Part shown: one piece after another, positions 46,440-57,158 of the stretch | How the letters are laid out: every line of letters starts with the position of its first letter | Position numbering within the stretch: the stretch's first letter is position 1 | From: Leptodontidium sp. MPI-SDFR-AT-0119 | Lineage: Eukaryota; Ascomycota; Leotiomycetes; Helotiales; Leptodontidiaceae | Direction of reading: 5' to 3' | Assembly (NCBI GenBank): GCA_020726505.1 | Contig: JAHLEZ010000001.1 | Coordinates: 2,542,001-2,606,000 of the forward strand | Length of the DNA: 64,000 bases | The notes under the pieces: model-generated | What the model saw: only the letters and a program-made list of their open reading frames with translations | Database searches by the model: none | Told to the model about the DNA's origin: nothing | Translations under genes and position numbers: made by a program

Positions 46440-48541
46440 GTTGAAGTTGTTTTGTTTCGGTTAGAAGAAGATTTCGAGAAGAGGAAAGTGGTGAAATTTG
46501 GTGTATCTGAAGTGAATGATAGAGACCGTGAGTTGAAGTGAAGTTGAAAGAGGATAAGAGGGGATCTGCTGTTGTTTATGTACTTTAAGATTGCCCAAGC
46601 CGTTGCCGTCCCCATCTCATGGGTTCTTGCCGAGATGCATATCACCAAACAAGCCCCTGAGCTGCGCCTCCGCAGGGTTCGTACATTAAAAGCGGCATCC
46701 CACATAAGTGTCAAATGTCAGCTGAGTTTGAAGAAATCATTGACTTCAAATTCTTCGACGGTGATTGTTTGAACCATTTGACAAACATTCTATGAGACAT
46801 GTTTTTATATATCGGCAAGCTTCACCTGGTTCACGATGCTCAATCATGGCCGAAATCAACAAACGGTAGCACAAAGTCGACAACTCGGTGCCGCTTTGTG
46901 TCCGTTACAAAACCCCAGGGCCCCAAATGACGTAAATCTCACCTTTTCTGCAGGGCTGTCAGATTCGCATTTCGGGCTTGATCTTCCACCTCGCTGGGCT
47001 GTGGCTCAGCTGGCTGCTCCTGTTCTGGCCACGAGTTTGCACCGGCGGCGAGAAATCGAACTTTGTGGCTGGGGTGATGAGGTGTCGATCTGGAATTGAC
47101 CAATTGACCTTCACAAATTCCGAATTGTTCGCTGAATCTATTAAAAGACTATGCAGCGCCCCATTAGTTGTGCTCAGCATCGCGAGCGAGAGAAAAGTCG
47201 ATTTTTGGCATATGCCTCGCTATATTACTCCTCATTCTCCTTAGTGGTCTTGAAACTGCGCTGTTCAAACCATCTGTGGGTAGGATGGCTGAACATGTGG
47301 TTGGCTCGATTGCAGATTTCAAAACGTGATCGAGCCGGGAGCCGGAGAATCAAAGCAGCCCCTCGACATTAGGCATGATAGATCCTGCAAAAGTCGTTTC
47401 ACCATCCTCACGAATCCTTTCCTTTCCTCACTGTACCACGCCGAAGCAGACCAATCCTTCCATTATACATTGCGGCTCAGCCCACTTGCAGAGATTCATG
47501 CCAAGTTCCCCAAATATCACGAAAATGGGTTCAGGCTTGCTCATCAAGATCTGGAAATTCGTTCCCTTGTGACCTTTCACATGGACAGAAGTTGCCTCAT
47601 GCCAACATATATCACTCGCGAAGATTGAACATACGAACTGCCCCGTTTCTCTTGTTTTCTTGTGTTTATTAGAAATCGAGATTCTCTTGTCTTCCGTTGT
47701 CTCTTGTCTATTACAGCATCAAATTATGCATTCTGTCTTGAGACGTTCTAGACGTCGACTTGCCAGCACTGCTTTCCAAAGTCCGAAGTTGTAAGAAGGC
47801 ATTCCCGCCCTATTAGTGAAGAAAGGTGTGGTCTTTTCCTAGAACCTCAGACCAGCCGAGTACTTTATGTTTCCGAGCCGGCCTAGCAGAGTAGGTCGTT
47901 CTTACGGGCTCAGGCACATCGGTAGCAGCAGCAAATATTCATACCTCCTCGGGACGTAGCAGAGAGAGTGCCGCATCACCTCATCCAGGCTCAAAGGCAC
48001 GCGACCATCTGCTAGGTCTTTACCTTCAGGCTTTAGCCAAGCATCTCTCAATTCCATCACCATGCGCTGGTAGCCTGAAGACTTTTCTTTCCTATTCAGG
48101 TAAGCCAATGATCTCACGGAGGCAAGGCATCTGCACGCCAACCAACGAAGGAGCGAATATTCCAAATTGTATCAACTCGTTCTGGCCCTCTTCAATTATC
48201 CACAGAGCTTGACACACTCATGTCTCCCCACGGCACACTACGGAAAAGCCAATGGTTGTTTCGTTTGTTTTTCTGCAGCGGGGTCACAAGCGGATGAATC
48301 TCCAAATACAGACGTTGAAAATCATCGCTTCAACGCCACGAAATGGCGACAATCCTTACCCGGAGAAGTGATTTGAGACAACTGAAGAGAAACGGGAAAA
48401 TCCCACTTTAGATATATCAGCGCTTTCCCAATCTCAACTCACTTACATTCACTTCTTGCAGTAGATGACTGTTGACTTGATGATTGTGAATCACTGTGTA
48501 GTTGGGGATACTTGAAGACTGCTTGAAGGTTGATCGCGAGG
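46440..48541. other. Intergenic, 2.1 kb
   Basis: No supported gene. A minus-strand frame at 47902-48165 has somewhat protein-like composition (GYQRMVMELRDAWLKPEG), but no start exon or partner was found. The rest is featureless. Confidence 0.45.
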
Positions 48542-49793
48542 ATGACTTCTAGGACTGAAGACAAAATGGCGCAGAGCGTTGTGGTTTCAGTGGTAGAGTT
48601 AGAGGAAGGTCTGTTAACTGTTTCAAATCGACAAAGTCGAAGAAGAAGATGCATATCCATCTTGGGGAGGGCATTTGCTCGAGACCCTTCGGAGGTATCT
48701 CCTTGGCCAACACTCATACGAAGGGCTCTATATACCTTGATAGCCATCGTTTGCTTGGCCACCATCACATCAATGTATGAACGACCCCTTCTTAGTTCTA
48801 CCCTCACTAACTACCTGTAGAGTTTTCCACGCTCTCCTCATCGACCTCATCCGCCGGCTTGCCCCACCAACACTGCCTCGAACAGGGCTCGACAGAATAG
48901 TCTTCTCGTGGGTAGAGCCAGGTTCTACCCCATCCTGGCTACCAAATTTTAGTCGTGGTATCACACCAAAGCCGATTCATTCTCACAACGACTACTGGCG
49001 CCCGGTACCACTTTTCCAAGCACTGGCTTTGGGAGTCACTGGCATCGAAGCAGACTGTCATCTTGTTGATGGCGAGTTGTACATTGGGCATTCGAACTCT
49101 TCCCTACGCCCCACTCGAACGCTGAGATCTCTATATCTGGATCCCTTGCTAGCCATTCTGCAGAATCAGAACTCTGGAGAGAGTGTCATACCTTCTTCAG
49201 ATATTAGCGGAGTATGGGATGATGATCTCTCCAGAACCATGGTTCTCATGACAGATTTGAAAACAGAAGGCTCTTCCACCCTCAAAGCTGTACAGGAACA
49301 ACTCTCTCCGTTCAGGGAGAAAGGATGGCTTACCTACTGGAATGGCACTGGACTTTTGCTGGGTCTAGTCACACATGTCGCGACTGGGAATGCACCTTTT
49401 GCTGCGGTGCTTAACTCAACATTCTCTAACTCCACTTACAGAGATGTCTTCTTCGATGCACCCCTCTACGCTCTGTCCGATAGATACAACACTTCAAATT
49501 CCTACTATGCCAGCACATCACTGGCTCATCTATTCGGGGATAAAAGCAAGATTCCACATTCTGGGCTTTCGAAATCGCAGATGATTGTAGTCAAGCAGCA
49601 AATCGACAAGGCTGCTAGTCTGGGGCTGGTCAGTAGATATTGGGATATTCCCTCTTGGCCTGTGAATAGACGTGTGGCCGTGTGGAAGCAATTGGAGGAG
49701 CTCGGGATTGGAATGTTGAATGTAGATGAGATTGAAGAGGCTGCGAGGTGGAATTGGAAGTGGTGTAATATACACGGGTTGCAGTTGTGTTGA
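48542..49793 (+). CDS. aim6: Aim6-like PLC/GDPD-fold phosphodiesterase, membrane-anchored
   Basis: Two exons, 48542-48774 and 48821-49793, encode 401 residues. Exon 1 carries a basic cytosolic stretch (RQSRRRRCISILGRAF) and a TM helix (ALYTLIAIVCLATITS) that ends at the splice site. The catalytic-like part resembles glycerophosphodiester phosphodiesterases: HSHNDYWRPVPLFQALALG (about residues 131-150), GIEADCHLVDGELYIGH (His and Glu/Asp ligands), and LMTDLKTEG. The C-terminus is KQQIDKAASLGLVSRYWDIP and NVDEIEEAARWNW. This matches the Aim6 (altered inheritance of mitochondria 6) family, whose precise substrate is not known. ATG 48542 is the first in frame after stops; ATG 48566 has a better context (AAAATGGC) and may be the real start. 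Confidence 0.88.
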
Positions 49794-50571
49794 AATATTC
49801 GTGAAGGAGGCTGGTACCCTTGAGTTGATTAGCATGGCGTTTAAGGTGCATCAAGACTTTTCGTTATATGAAGAGGTTATGCTAGAAATTTACTACACGC
49901 TACTATGATGATATACTATCAAGAAAGGAGCTTGGTGATTATTATATCGACTACTTACAGCATAACATGTGGATGAATTGGTTCAGGAACAGTCAGTCCA
50001 GCGTCAACCGGAAAGACCCCGCACCTGTCGCACTGTCAACCCCGCTATCAGCTGCCAGTCCACTGTACACCAAGCCCGGTCAGGGCGGCCTTCTCCAACT
50101 TTCCAATGCCGCAGTTCAGAAGGACATGACATCTCCAATTCCTCCTGCCAGTGCCTCAACCCACCCTACCCTACCCAGGTATCCCCAAAATCTCGTCACA
50201 CCCAGCAGCTCAACCCAAGACTAGACTTACCGTGTCACTGCTTCATAATCATCAATCATGTAGCGTCGGATCCCACATCTCCCCCTCATGCAGTGCCTTC
50301 CACTCCTTGCGCAACGTTGGAATGCTGTCCATCGCTCCTCCCCGACATCATCCCCGCATGGAATTGCGAGCTCGTGTGGGACTAAAGCCATCAAAAGCCT
50401 CCTTCCAGCTCTCTGATCTACTTCAATGTCGTGATGCGTATCCTCAATGGTATCACGAGTCGCTATTTGTTCTATGCATTGGTGATCGTGGGAGCCGTTG
50501 CTTTACGAAAGATATATACTGCCTTTGAGGAACATCAATCGACCAGGAATCAACAACAGACTTCACTCATC
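49794..50571. other. Intergenic
   Basis: 3' flank of aim6 and promoter of the NmrA-like gene. Overlapping Pro/Ser-rich frames at 49967-50528 have no supporting features. Confidence 0.5.
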
Positions 50572-51555
50572 ATGTCTATCAAGAACGTCGCAGTTATTGG
50601 GGTATAGCAGATTCCTCCTAGGAGATTGATGGTAACTAACAAGCTCCAGGGAAGCGGAAATCTAGGTCCGGCAGTAGTCAAAGCCCTCGTCGATACAGGC
50701 TTCGCTGTCACCGTCCTCACTCGAATTGACTCGAAAGCCACTTTCCCCTCCGAAGTCAAAGTACACAGGACCGACTACGAATCTGCTACCTCACTTGCCG
50801 AAGCTTTCGCAGGTCAAGATGCCGTTGTCTCGACTATTGCTACATTTGCTCTGGGCCAACAACAGAATATAATCGATGCAGCCGTCAAGGCAGGCGTCAA
50901 GAGGTTCATTCCCAGCGAGTTTGGCCTCAATACACAGAAAGTGACAGGGAATGTTGCCAAAATATTGGGTGTGAAGCTTGCAGTCCAGGAGCAATTGAAA
51001 AAGGCGGCAGCAGAGAATCCTCAATTCTCGTGGACGGGGATAGCTACAAGTTTGTTCTTTGACTGGGTGGGTTGGATTGGAGTATGATGATGCTGGGGCA
51101 AATGCTGACTACAACAGGGCCTCAAAGTTGGATCGTTGGGCTTTTCGGTCAAGGACAAGACTGCTACAATCTTCGACTCGGGCAATGAGCCTTTCACAGG
51201 CACGAATCTCCCTACGATCGGACTTGCAGTCGCCTCCGTCCTCAAGAATGCCGACACGACAGCTAATAGATACATCGATGTTGCATCTTTCGTTACGACA
51301 CAGAATGCCATACTCGCAATCTTCCAAGAGGAGACAGGAACCAAGTGGACCGTGGTGAACAAGAATACAAGTGACAGCCTCAAGATTGCTGACGAGAAAA
51401 TCGCCAAGGGGGATTACTCTGCATTTGGTGATTACTTGAAGGTGGAGCTATTCAGAGATGGAGAGGGGAAGTCTGCTAAGCTGGAAGAATTGGCGAATGA
51501 GGAACTAGGAGTGTCGTTTGGAGATTTGAGAGCAACCATCAAGAGCGTTCTGTGA
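50572..51555 (+). CDS. NmrA-like / isoflavone-reductase-like NAD(P)-binding protein
   Basis: Three exons, 50572-50601, 50650-51066 and 51118-51555, encode 294 residues. The first splice join rebuilds the dinucleotide-binding loop: VAVIGGSGNLGPAVVKALVD (GxxGxxG type). Later marks are TRIDSKATFPSEVKVHRTDY, GQDAVVSTIATFALGQQQ, GVKRFIPSEFGLN and the C-terminal substrate region (NADTTANRYIDVASF). These place it in the atypical SDR group containing NmrA, PCBER and isoflavone reductase. Fungal members often act in aromatic or secondary metabolism or as redox sensors; which applies cannot be told. Probably cytosolic. It is convergent with the Nudix-eIF2B gene (138 nt). Confidence 0.9.
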
Positions 51556-51693
51556 TGGAGGGAGCTGCATATCGAAATTGCCTTAGATGCAAATATCAAT
51601 TACTCTTTTTCTAAGGCTGTTCAAGAAAGTCGGATCTCCCACTAACTTCTGCTGGATCAGGATAAACCGATTGATGTGTTGTGAGACACTCCA

Positions 51694-53291
51694 TCACAAG
51701 TCACCAAACAATCTCTCCTCCAGTTCCACTGCTTCGAAACCGATTCTCTCCATGTCCTTGCCCGACAGAACCCCTTGCTCCGATATGTGTGCATCGATGT
51801 ATTTTGCTGGTACCCACTCGAAGTACTCATTCCTCACTGTGATCTTGTGCTTCTGGTTGCCTAAGTTGGCGACAACATCTGATGGCCACGAATTGGTGAT
51901 CTCAGTCTCATCGTTCGCCTCAACAGTAAGATACTCAGAATCGAACCCAGAGCTCGTAATCTTGTCCGTGTCGAACAACGCCACAACTTTGCATGCGGGA
52001 TTCAAAGCCTTGGCTGTGACTGCTGCTGCACAGCTCCCGATTTTGTTGCTGACGCTGCCGTTTGGAATGACTTTGTCTCCGCCGAATATGACATAGTCTG
52101 CGTCGACGACAGCTGTTGTAACACTTGCGTCGGGAACGACTTCGATGGTCAACCTCCTCATAACATCCGGCTTATCTGCGAATGTGCCGAGGAGGTTTGT
52201 AGCTGCTGTGACACCTTCGAAATTGGGTCTCGATTCGAGAAACGTGACATGGATGGATATGTCCGGGGAGACACCTTCGATCAGGGTAGTAAGACACTGG
52301 TGAATGGTCCCCGAAGCCGATAGCGTGACAGTCTTGGTAGATTTTGGCAAGCTTCCTGGATCGTAGTTGCTCTGCACATAGTCCAGGAAGGATTTGGCGA
52401 TTGGTTCCAAGCTCTGCTTCCCTTCAGCTATCTTGTTCTTCAGGATGGACTCGACAACAGCCTGGAGATCGGATCGAGGAACACCCGCAATCCCTCTGGA
52501 CTCTGGAGCGAGGAATTCCCGGTTGACAAGATCCAATGTCTTAAACAGCTTGGCTTCGATGGCAGCTCCCATACTTGGTCTTCCGTTCTTCGCTAAATGC
52601 CATGCCCTCCACCTCAACTCCTCCCAAAACTCCCCAGAAGTGCTCAAACCCCGAAGTTCGCTCCCTCTAACCATATTCAGCAGTATCTCTAGAGATTTCA
52701 AAGCAAGCGCTTGTGCTCCACTCTCGTGATCGTCTCTCAAGACCGCAAGGCCTTTCTCTGTCTCTGGACTGACCATGACCCGTGACACGCCGAGTTCCAA
52801 CTGAGGTACATGATCGTAGTTCGCAAGATCTTCAGCCTTGATGAACTTGAACTCTGTATGCTCCCAATCAAACGAGATCTCTCTTGCACCATCCTTCAAC
52901 TGCCAGGCGAACGGATGGATCGTCCACTCTGTTTGCAGCTCCTCGTCCGTGAGGCTAAATGGTTTTCCTCTTCTCAGGATGGATATGTCGCTATCTGAGA
53001 GTTTCGTCTCTTCTAATATCTCTCGTTTTGCTGCAGCTTGGGGACTGGCATCTGTGGGATCAATCGAACCTGAACAGACTGCCCATTTGCCACTGTTACG
53101 CGAATGTCAGCGATCGGTTTTATTTAAGGAGATAGATGTCCCTTTTGCCTAGTCGTGCAGTCTAGGACGTACCGGTATGTAGAAACATCTTGACTTCGTT
53201 TGAAGAGCGCGAAAGTAAGACCTGTTGAGGACTGCGGGGGGGTGCAGATGAATGATGAAACCACCGAACGTTGACGTAATTTTGAAGACAT
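51694..53291 (-). CDS. Nudix domain fused to eIF2B-like / ribose-1,5-bisphosphate-isomerase-like domain
   Basis: Two exons, 53291-53173 and 53092-51694, encode 505 residues. The N-terminal ~160 residues are Nudix-like: [20 protein letters not shown], then [12 protein letters not shown] across the splice, and a Nudix helix [10 protein letters not shown]. The box is one residue longer than the standard pattern and has Asp and Lys where Glu and Gly are usual. The rest is an IF-2B-type fold (eIF2B alpha/beta/delta, methylthioribose-1-phosphate isomerase and R15P isomerase share it): [63 protein letters not shown] and [12 protein letters not shown]. The Cys-containing [14 protein letters not shown] helix is typical. 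Probably a small-molecule (sugar phosphate or nucleotide) enzyme rather than a translation factor; that is inference. Confidence 0.88.
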
Positions 53292-53662
53292 TCTGCGATG
53301 TAGTGTTGGCTTTTGGAGTTTATCGATTGCCCGGGCAAGCCGGAACATCTTCCAGAAGAACATCAGTTGATATAGAGACGTCGTTGGATGATGGTCTGAT
53401 GTTGATGTTGGAAGCACTTCATGACGCTGAGCGGGATGGGAGTGATTGGTTCGCTTGGCAGGATGAGTGGGGTGGACTGCGTTGCATTCGAGATTTGTCA
53501 TCGCCAGATTTCATCCTCGTCGACGCCTCAACATGATCCTCTCAGGGCGCAGGTCGATGTCTTTTAACTACGATCGTAATAGAAAGATTTCACTAGATTA
53601 CACACTGCCCGCTTGACAAACGAGATTCTGCTCACTTACATCCATCCCCGCACGATCTAAGG
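53292..53662. promoter_or_regulatory. Divergent promoter region, Nudix-eIF2B gene / Zn2Cys6 gene
   Basis: A 371-nt gap between divergent starts. Frames here are short and unprotein-like. No defined element recognised. Confidence 0.4.
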
Positions 53663-55297
53663 ATGGCTAAAGAGGCGAGAAGCAAAGGGGCGTGTTGGAC
53701 TTGCAGACTACGCCGCAAGAAATGCGATGAGCTTTCTCCTATCTGCATGGCATGCACTTCACACACTTTGCCATGCTATGGATATATGAAGCCAGACTGG
53801 GCAGATGGCGGAAGCATGCAGAAAGCCAAAGGCGAGGAGCTCCGAGTTATCATCCGCGAAGTGGCGACATCAAAGAGACTTCAACTGAAGCAACGAATGT
53901 CGAAACCATCCAAGGGCTCAAAGGAGTATTCGGAAGAGGCCAAATTCATCGATATCAGTAAAATTATTCCAGATACATTTCAGCTCACTATCGACGATGG
54001 TACCTCCAATCGAAACCCTCCCCGCCACTACGTCGAGATCCGGAAAATGTTCAATAACCATCCTCCACATCAAGTCGAAGATCGAAAGGTCTTGGATCAT
54101 GACCCAGCAGAAGAGTTGCTTGCACATTACCTTGATGTTATCTTTCCCACCCAGTTCCCGATTTCCTCTGACCCGAAAGATGCCCGTGAGTGGTTTCTAC
54201 CCCTCATCCTTCAGGTAAAGCCACTGTATCATGCTGCCATCAGCACTGCGGCGTATCACAAGGAGCTTTCTGGCGAAGGTGTCGGTGATCCAAACTATGG
54301 GAGCATTCACCATGGGTTAGCACTCAAAGAATTGCGGCAATATCTGGCCGAATGCCATGGATACAATCTCTTGGTTTCTCTCGAGTCTAATGTCGAGGTT
54401 CTTGCTGCTATTGTTCTTTTGGTTTCCTTGGAGGTTAGTTTGCCCATCCGACACTTGGGATGAGACTAATGGAGATAGGTATTGATGGGAGATACCGAGA
54501 GCTGGTTTATCCACATGAAAGGTCCTCTCCTACTCCTTCCAAGCTTGCAAACAGCTTGTGCGAATAGAGTTCTTCTGTCGCATGAGCATCAAAAGAGCTT
54601 ACAGTTCTTTGCGGGGGTCATTGTCTGGTACAATTCTCTCTCATGTGCATCGACTGGACTGAAACCCTGGGCACCTATTTCATGCCTAAGAACCGCGAGA
54701 AATGGCTGGGTGAACGTACACTCCATCACAGGATGCCAAAACGATGTAACCATCTCTATCATAGAAATTGCTGCTTTGAGTGAACAGATCCAACGTCTCG
54801 GCTCGGAAGATTCCGAGATAGCTGCGACAGCACAGCGAATCGATATTGATCTTCGAAAGTGGATCCAGCCGCTTGGATCAAGGTCGCAAGAGATCACAGC
54901 AACAGATGGACTCGTTACCCGTGTCTTTGCGAGCGCGGCTCAGGTATATCTCAACGTCGTCGCCCCGGAGTTTTACTCGGATCAGCCAAAGATATGTATT
55001 TCTGTTTGTCAATCACTTGTCGCGTTAGAAGCGATCGCCGACCTACATGTTTTGGGGACTCTAGCATGGCCGTTGTGCATCACCGGCTGTATGGCTACGG
55101 GATGGCAGAAGGATGTTATGAGAAAGATATTTATCAGCATGAGAAATGTGCCCTTGTTGCAGCTTGGTGGTATGGATAGATGCCGAAGGATCATCGAAGA
55201 ATGTTGGCGACTACGGCGCGGAGATAGCATTGCAGACCCGAAGACCACTTGGACCGAAGCTATGGATAGCTTGGGACTGACTGTATTATTGGTGTAA
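53663..55297 (+). CDS. Zn2Cys6 fungal transcription factor
   Basis: Two exons, 53663-54433 and 54479-55297, encode 529 residues. The binuclear zinc cluster is at residues 11-38, CWTCRLRRKKCDELSPIC..C.....C with Gal4 spacing (2-6-6-2-6). A basic Gln/Lys/Arg-rich linker follows. The remainder looks like the helical fungal-specific regulatory domain (DPAEELLAHYLDVIFPTQFP, QVKPLYHAAISTAAYHKEL, LLPSLQTA..LLSHEHQKSLQ, ITGCMATGWQKDVMRKIF), of the moc3/PF11951 type. It is a nuclear DNA-binding regulator, probably recognising CGG/CCG half-sites. It lies directly upstream, on the same strand, of an SDR and an MFS gene, so a local pathway role is possible. Its last 57 nt recur downstream (see the repeat entry). 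Confidence 0.92.
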
Positions 55298-55659
55298 CGT
55301 TTGCAACACCTGGAGGTATAAAGTTACGGCGAGAAGGTCCCAATACCGACCTACAGACCAGTTCGACCGACCGAAGCTAAAGACAGCTCGGGACTGATTG
55401 TGTCATTGGTGTAACATCTGTAACAGTGGAATTACTTGAAGGGATTTGGAGGGATTTGGAGGCGTAAATGTACAGTACTAGGTACAGTTCAGTTCTGTGC
55501 GACACGAAGATTCCGACGCAGAATCGCGCATTGCTTAGACCGACCGGCGTTCTGGACAGTTGGAGCTTGAGGGATCAATTGGTTGGTTGATTGGTTGACT
55601 GATTGATTCATTGCCTGACTGACTGACTGACTGACTGTATTGCTGATGTAACACTTCCA
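55252..55659 (+). repeat. Copies of the 3' end of the Zn2Cys6 gene
   Basis: Copy A (55252-55308) contains the last codons and stop of the regulator. Copy B (55369-55425) aligns without gaps over 57 nt with 10 differences by my count, nine of them transitions. Copy C (55629-55659) matches the last part over 31 nt with 6 differences. In the gene's reading frame they end GLTVLLV-stop, GLIVSLV-stop and LTVLLM-stop, so the frame and TAA are kept in all three. Confidence 0.7.
55578..55638. repeat. Degenerate (TTGA/TTGG) to (TGAC)n simple repeat
   Basis: 4-nt-period sequence that changes from GGTTGGTTGATTGGTTGACT to GACTGACTGACTGACTGACT and runs directly into copy C of the regulator tail. Likely grew by slippage. 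Confidence 0.7.
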
Positions 55660-55985
55660 CATCGTAAGACGGCGCTCGTTTCGACATGCCATTTCTAATT
55701 GCTCGTTTCGACTTTCCTCATTTGCCACGATCCAATCAAGTGGCTGGGACGGATTATCCAGCTCAAATCCCGAATCGAGACCAGACTCAAGTTGATTCAA
55801 TATCGAAATCAATCAATCATCGTCGAGGGGAATTTTCTCCTGCATAGATGGATTGCATTTTCATATTCATCTTGAAAATGCTTTGAAATCAATCTGGGCC
55901 CACGCCGGTGGCTGTTTTTACTGTCCTGGTGGGTGAATGGTTTTGCACTTGCAGTATGGTGAATTGGAAGACGCTCCTTTTCTCA

Positions 55986-55992
55986 TATATAA
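55986..55992 (+). promoter_or_regulatory. TATA-like box of the SDR gene
   Basis: TATATAA about 256 nt upstream of the ATG at 56248, followed by a C/A-rich leader. The distance implies a leader of roughly 200 nt, or a 5'-UTR intron. Unverified. Confidence 0.4.
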
Positions 55993-56247
55993 CGGTGGCC
56001 CCAATCCTTCATGAGCCTTCTTGAACTATACTACATTACCATCATTCATCAACACCACTAAGAGATTCCGAACTTTCACCGCTTCTCAACCCAACTTCAC
56101 AAATTCACAACTTCACCACTTCACCACTTCACGACCTCGCCCTATCTTCACTGCCTCACCTCGCAACTGAACGACATCACAGCTTCCCAACTCCTCAACT
56201 CTCATAACCCACAACCCAAAAGTCACACTTCACAAAAGAAGTTCAAC

Positions 56248-57158
56248 ATGCCTTCCTACGCTATCGTCGGAGCGTCCCGAGGTCTCGGAGTGAGTGTGTC
56301 CCTGCCTGCATTTCGTTCATTCAAGATATACTAACGACTGTTGCAGTTCGCTTGGTTGGAATTCCTGAGCCAGGACCCCAACAACACTGTCGTCGGACTT
56401 GTCCGCGATGTCGAAAAGACAAAGCAAAACTTGGCCGCAGAGAAGATCACCAACGTCCATATCTTCCATGGCGATATGGTCGACCGAAAGTCTCTCGAGG
56501 CAGCAGCCGCCTCTGCAGCTGAAGTACTCCCAAATGGACTTGATGTCATCATCGTCAATGGAGTTTTCGCTACTCCAGAGTTGGAGAAATTGTCTATCTC
56601 AGAACTTGCTGCTCAGCCGGATCTGCTCCAAAAAGATATGCATTCGAGTCTTGATGTGAATGTCCTTGGAAGTATCAACTCCATCAATGCGTTTCTTCCC
56701 CTCATCCTCAAAGGATCCGTCAGGAAGATTATCGTCATCTCGACTGGTCTTGCAGATATCGATGTGCCAGTCGCATATGATATTAACTCCGCTGTCACAT
56801 ATAGCGTCATCAAGGCTGCTCTCAACATGGTAGTTGCTAAGTATGCCGTCGATTTGAAGCCACAGGACGTCAAGGTGTTGGCATTGAGTCCTGGAATTGT
56901 AGCGACTCAGATGAATCAGCGTAAGTACTTCCACCCCTTTGAATATCCGAGGTGACTAACATAAAATTAGCATCTGCAGAAGACTTGGAATATTTTGGGA
57001 AGATGATTGCAAACTTCAAGAAAGGCTACCCAGACTGGAGAGGAACCCCGCTCACTCCTCTTGAAAGTGTGGGACATATGATTTCCGTCATTGACAATCT
57101 CACCATCGCCGACACGGGCAGTTTCTGGAGCCACTGGGGAAACAAGACGTGGTTGTGA
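56248..57158 (+). CDS. Short-chain dehydrogenase/reductase (SDR)
   Basis: Three exons, 56248-56289, 56347-56920 and 56971-57158, encode 267 residues. The first intron sits inside the cofactor loop: YAIVGASRGLG|FAWLEFL (TGxxxGIG-type). Following marks are VVGLVRDVEKTKQNLAAEKI, HIFHGDMVD, DVIIVNGVFA (NNAG position, replaced by VNGV), VRKIIVISTGLAD and the catalytic YSVIK in NSAVTYSVIKAALNMVV, then LALSPGIVATQMNQ. Ser of the triad is in VISTGL (Ser-Thr). It resembles fungal NAD(P)-binding SDRs of the toxD/norsolorinic-acid-ketoreductase type; the substrate is unknown. Cytosolic. Between the Zn2Cys6 and MFS genes on the same strand. Confidence 0.92.

Larger units (their letters stand above)
55298..56247. 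other. Intergenic with repeats, promoter of the SDR gene
   Basis: Contains the repeat copies, a GATTTGGAGG doublet near 55442, the TGAC/TTGA simple repeat, a TATA-like box and a long leader of CACTTCACCAC-type units (56040-56240) before the SDR start. No gene. Confidence 0.55.

Noticed and set aside
47000..47090. Possible tRNA-like GTTCGATTTC string on the minus strand
   Set aside because: No acceptor stem, anticodon arm or matching A-box. Not a tRNA.
47902..48165. Minus-strand frame with plausible composition (MELRDAWLKPEG)
   Set aside because: No start exon, no recognised family and only one doubtful donor. May be a relic, but I cannot support it.
49967..50528. Pro/Ser-rich frames before the NmrA-like gene
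   Set aside because: Several overlapping frames are equally open, which is typical of C/A-rich leader DNA.
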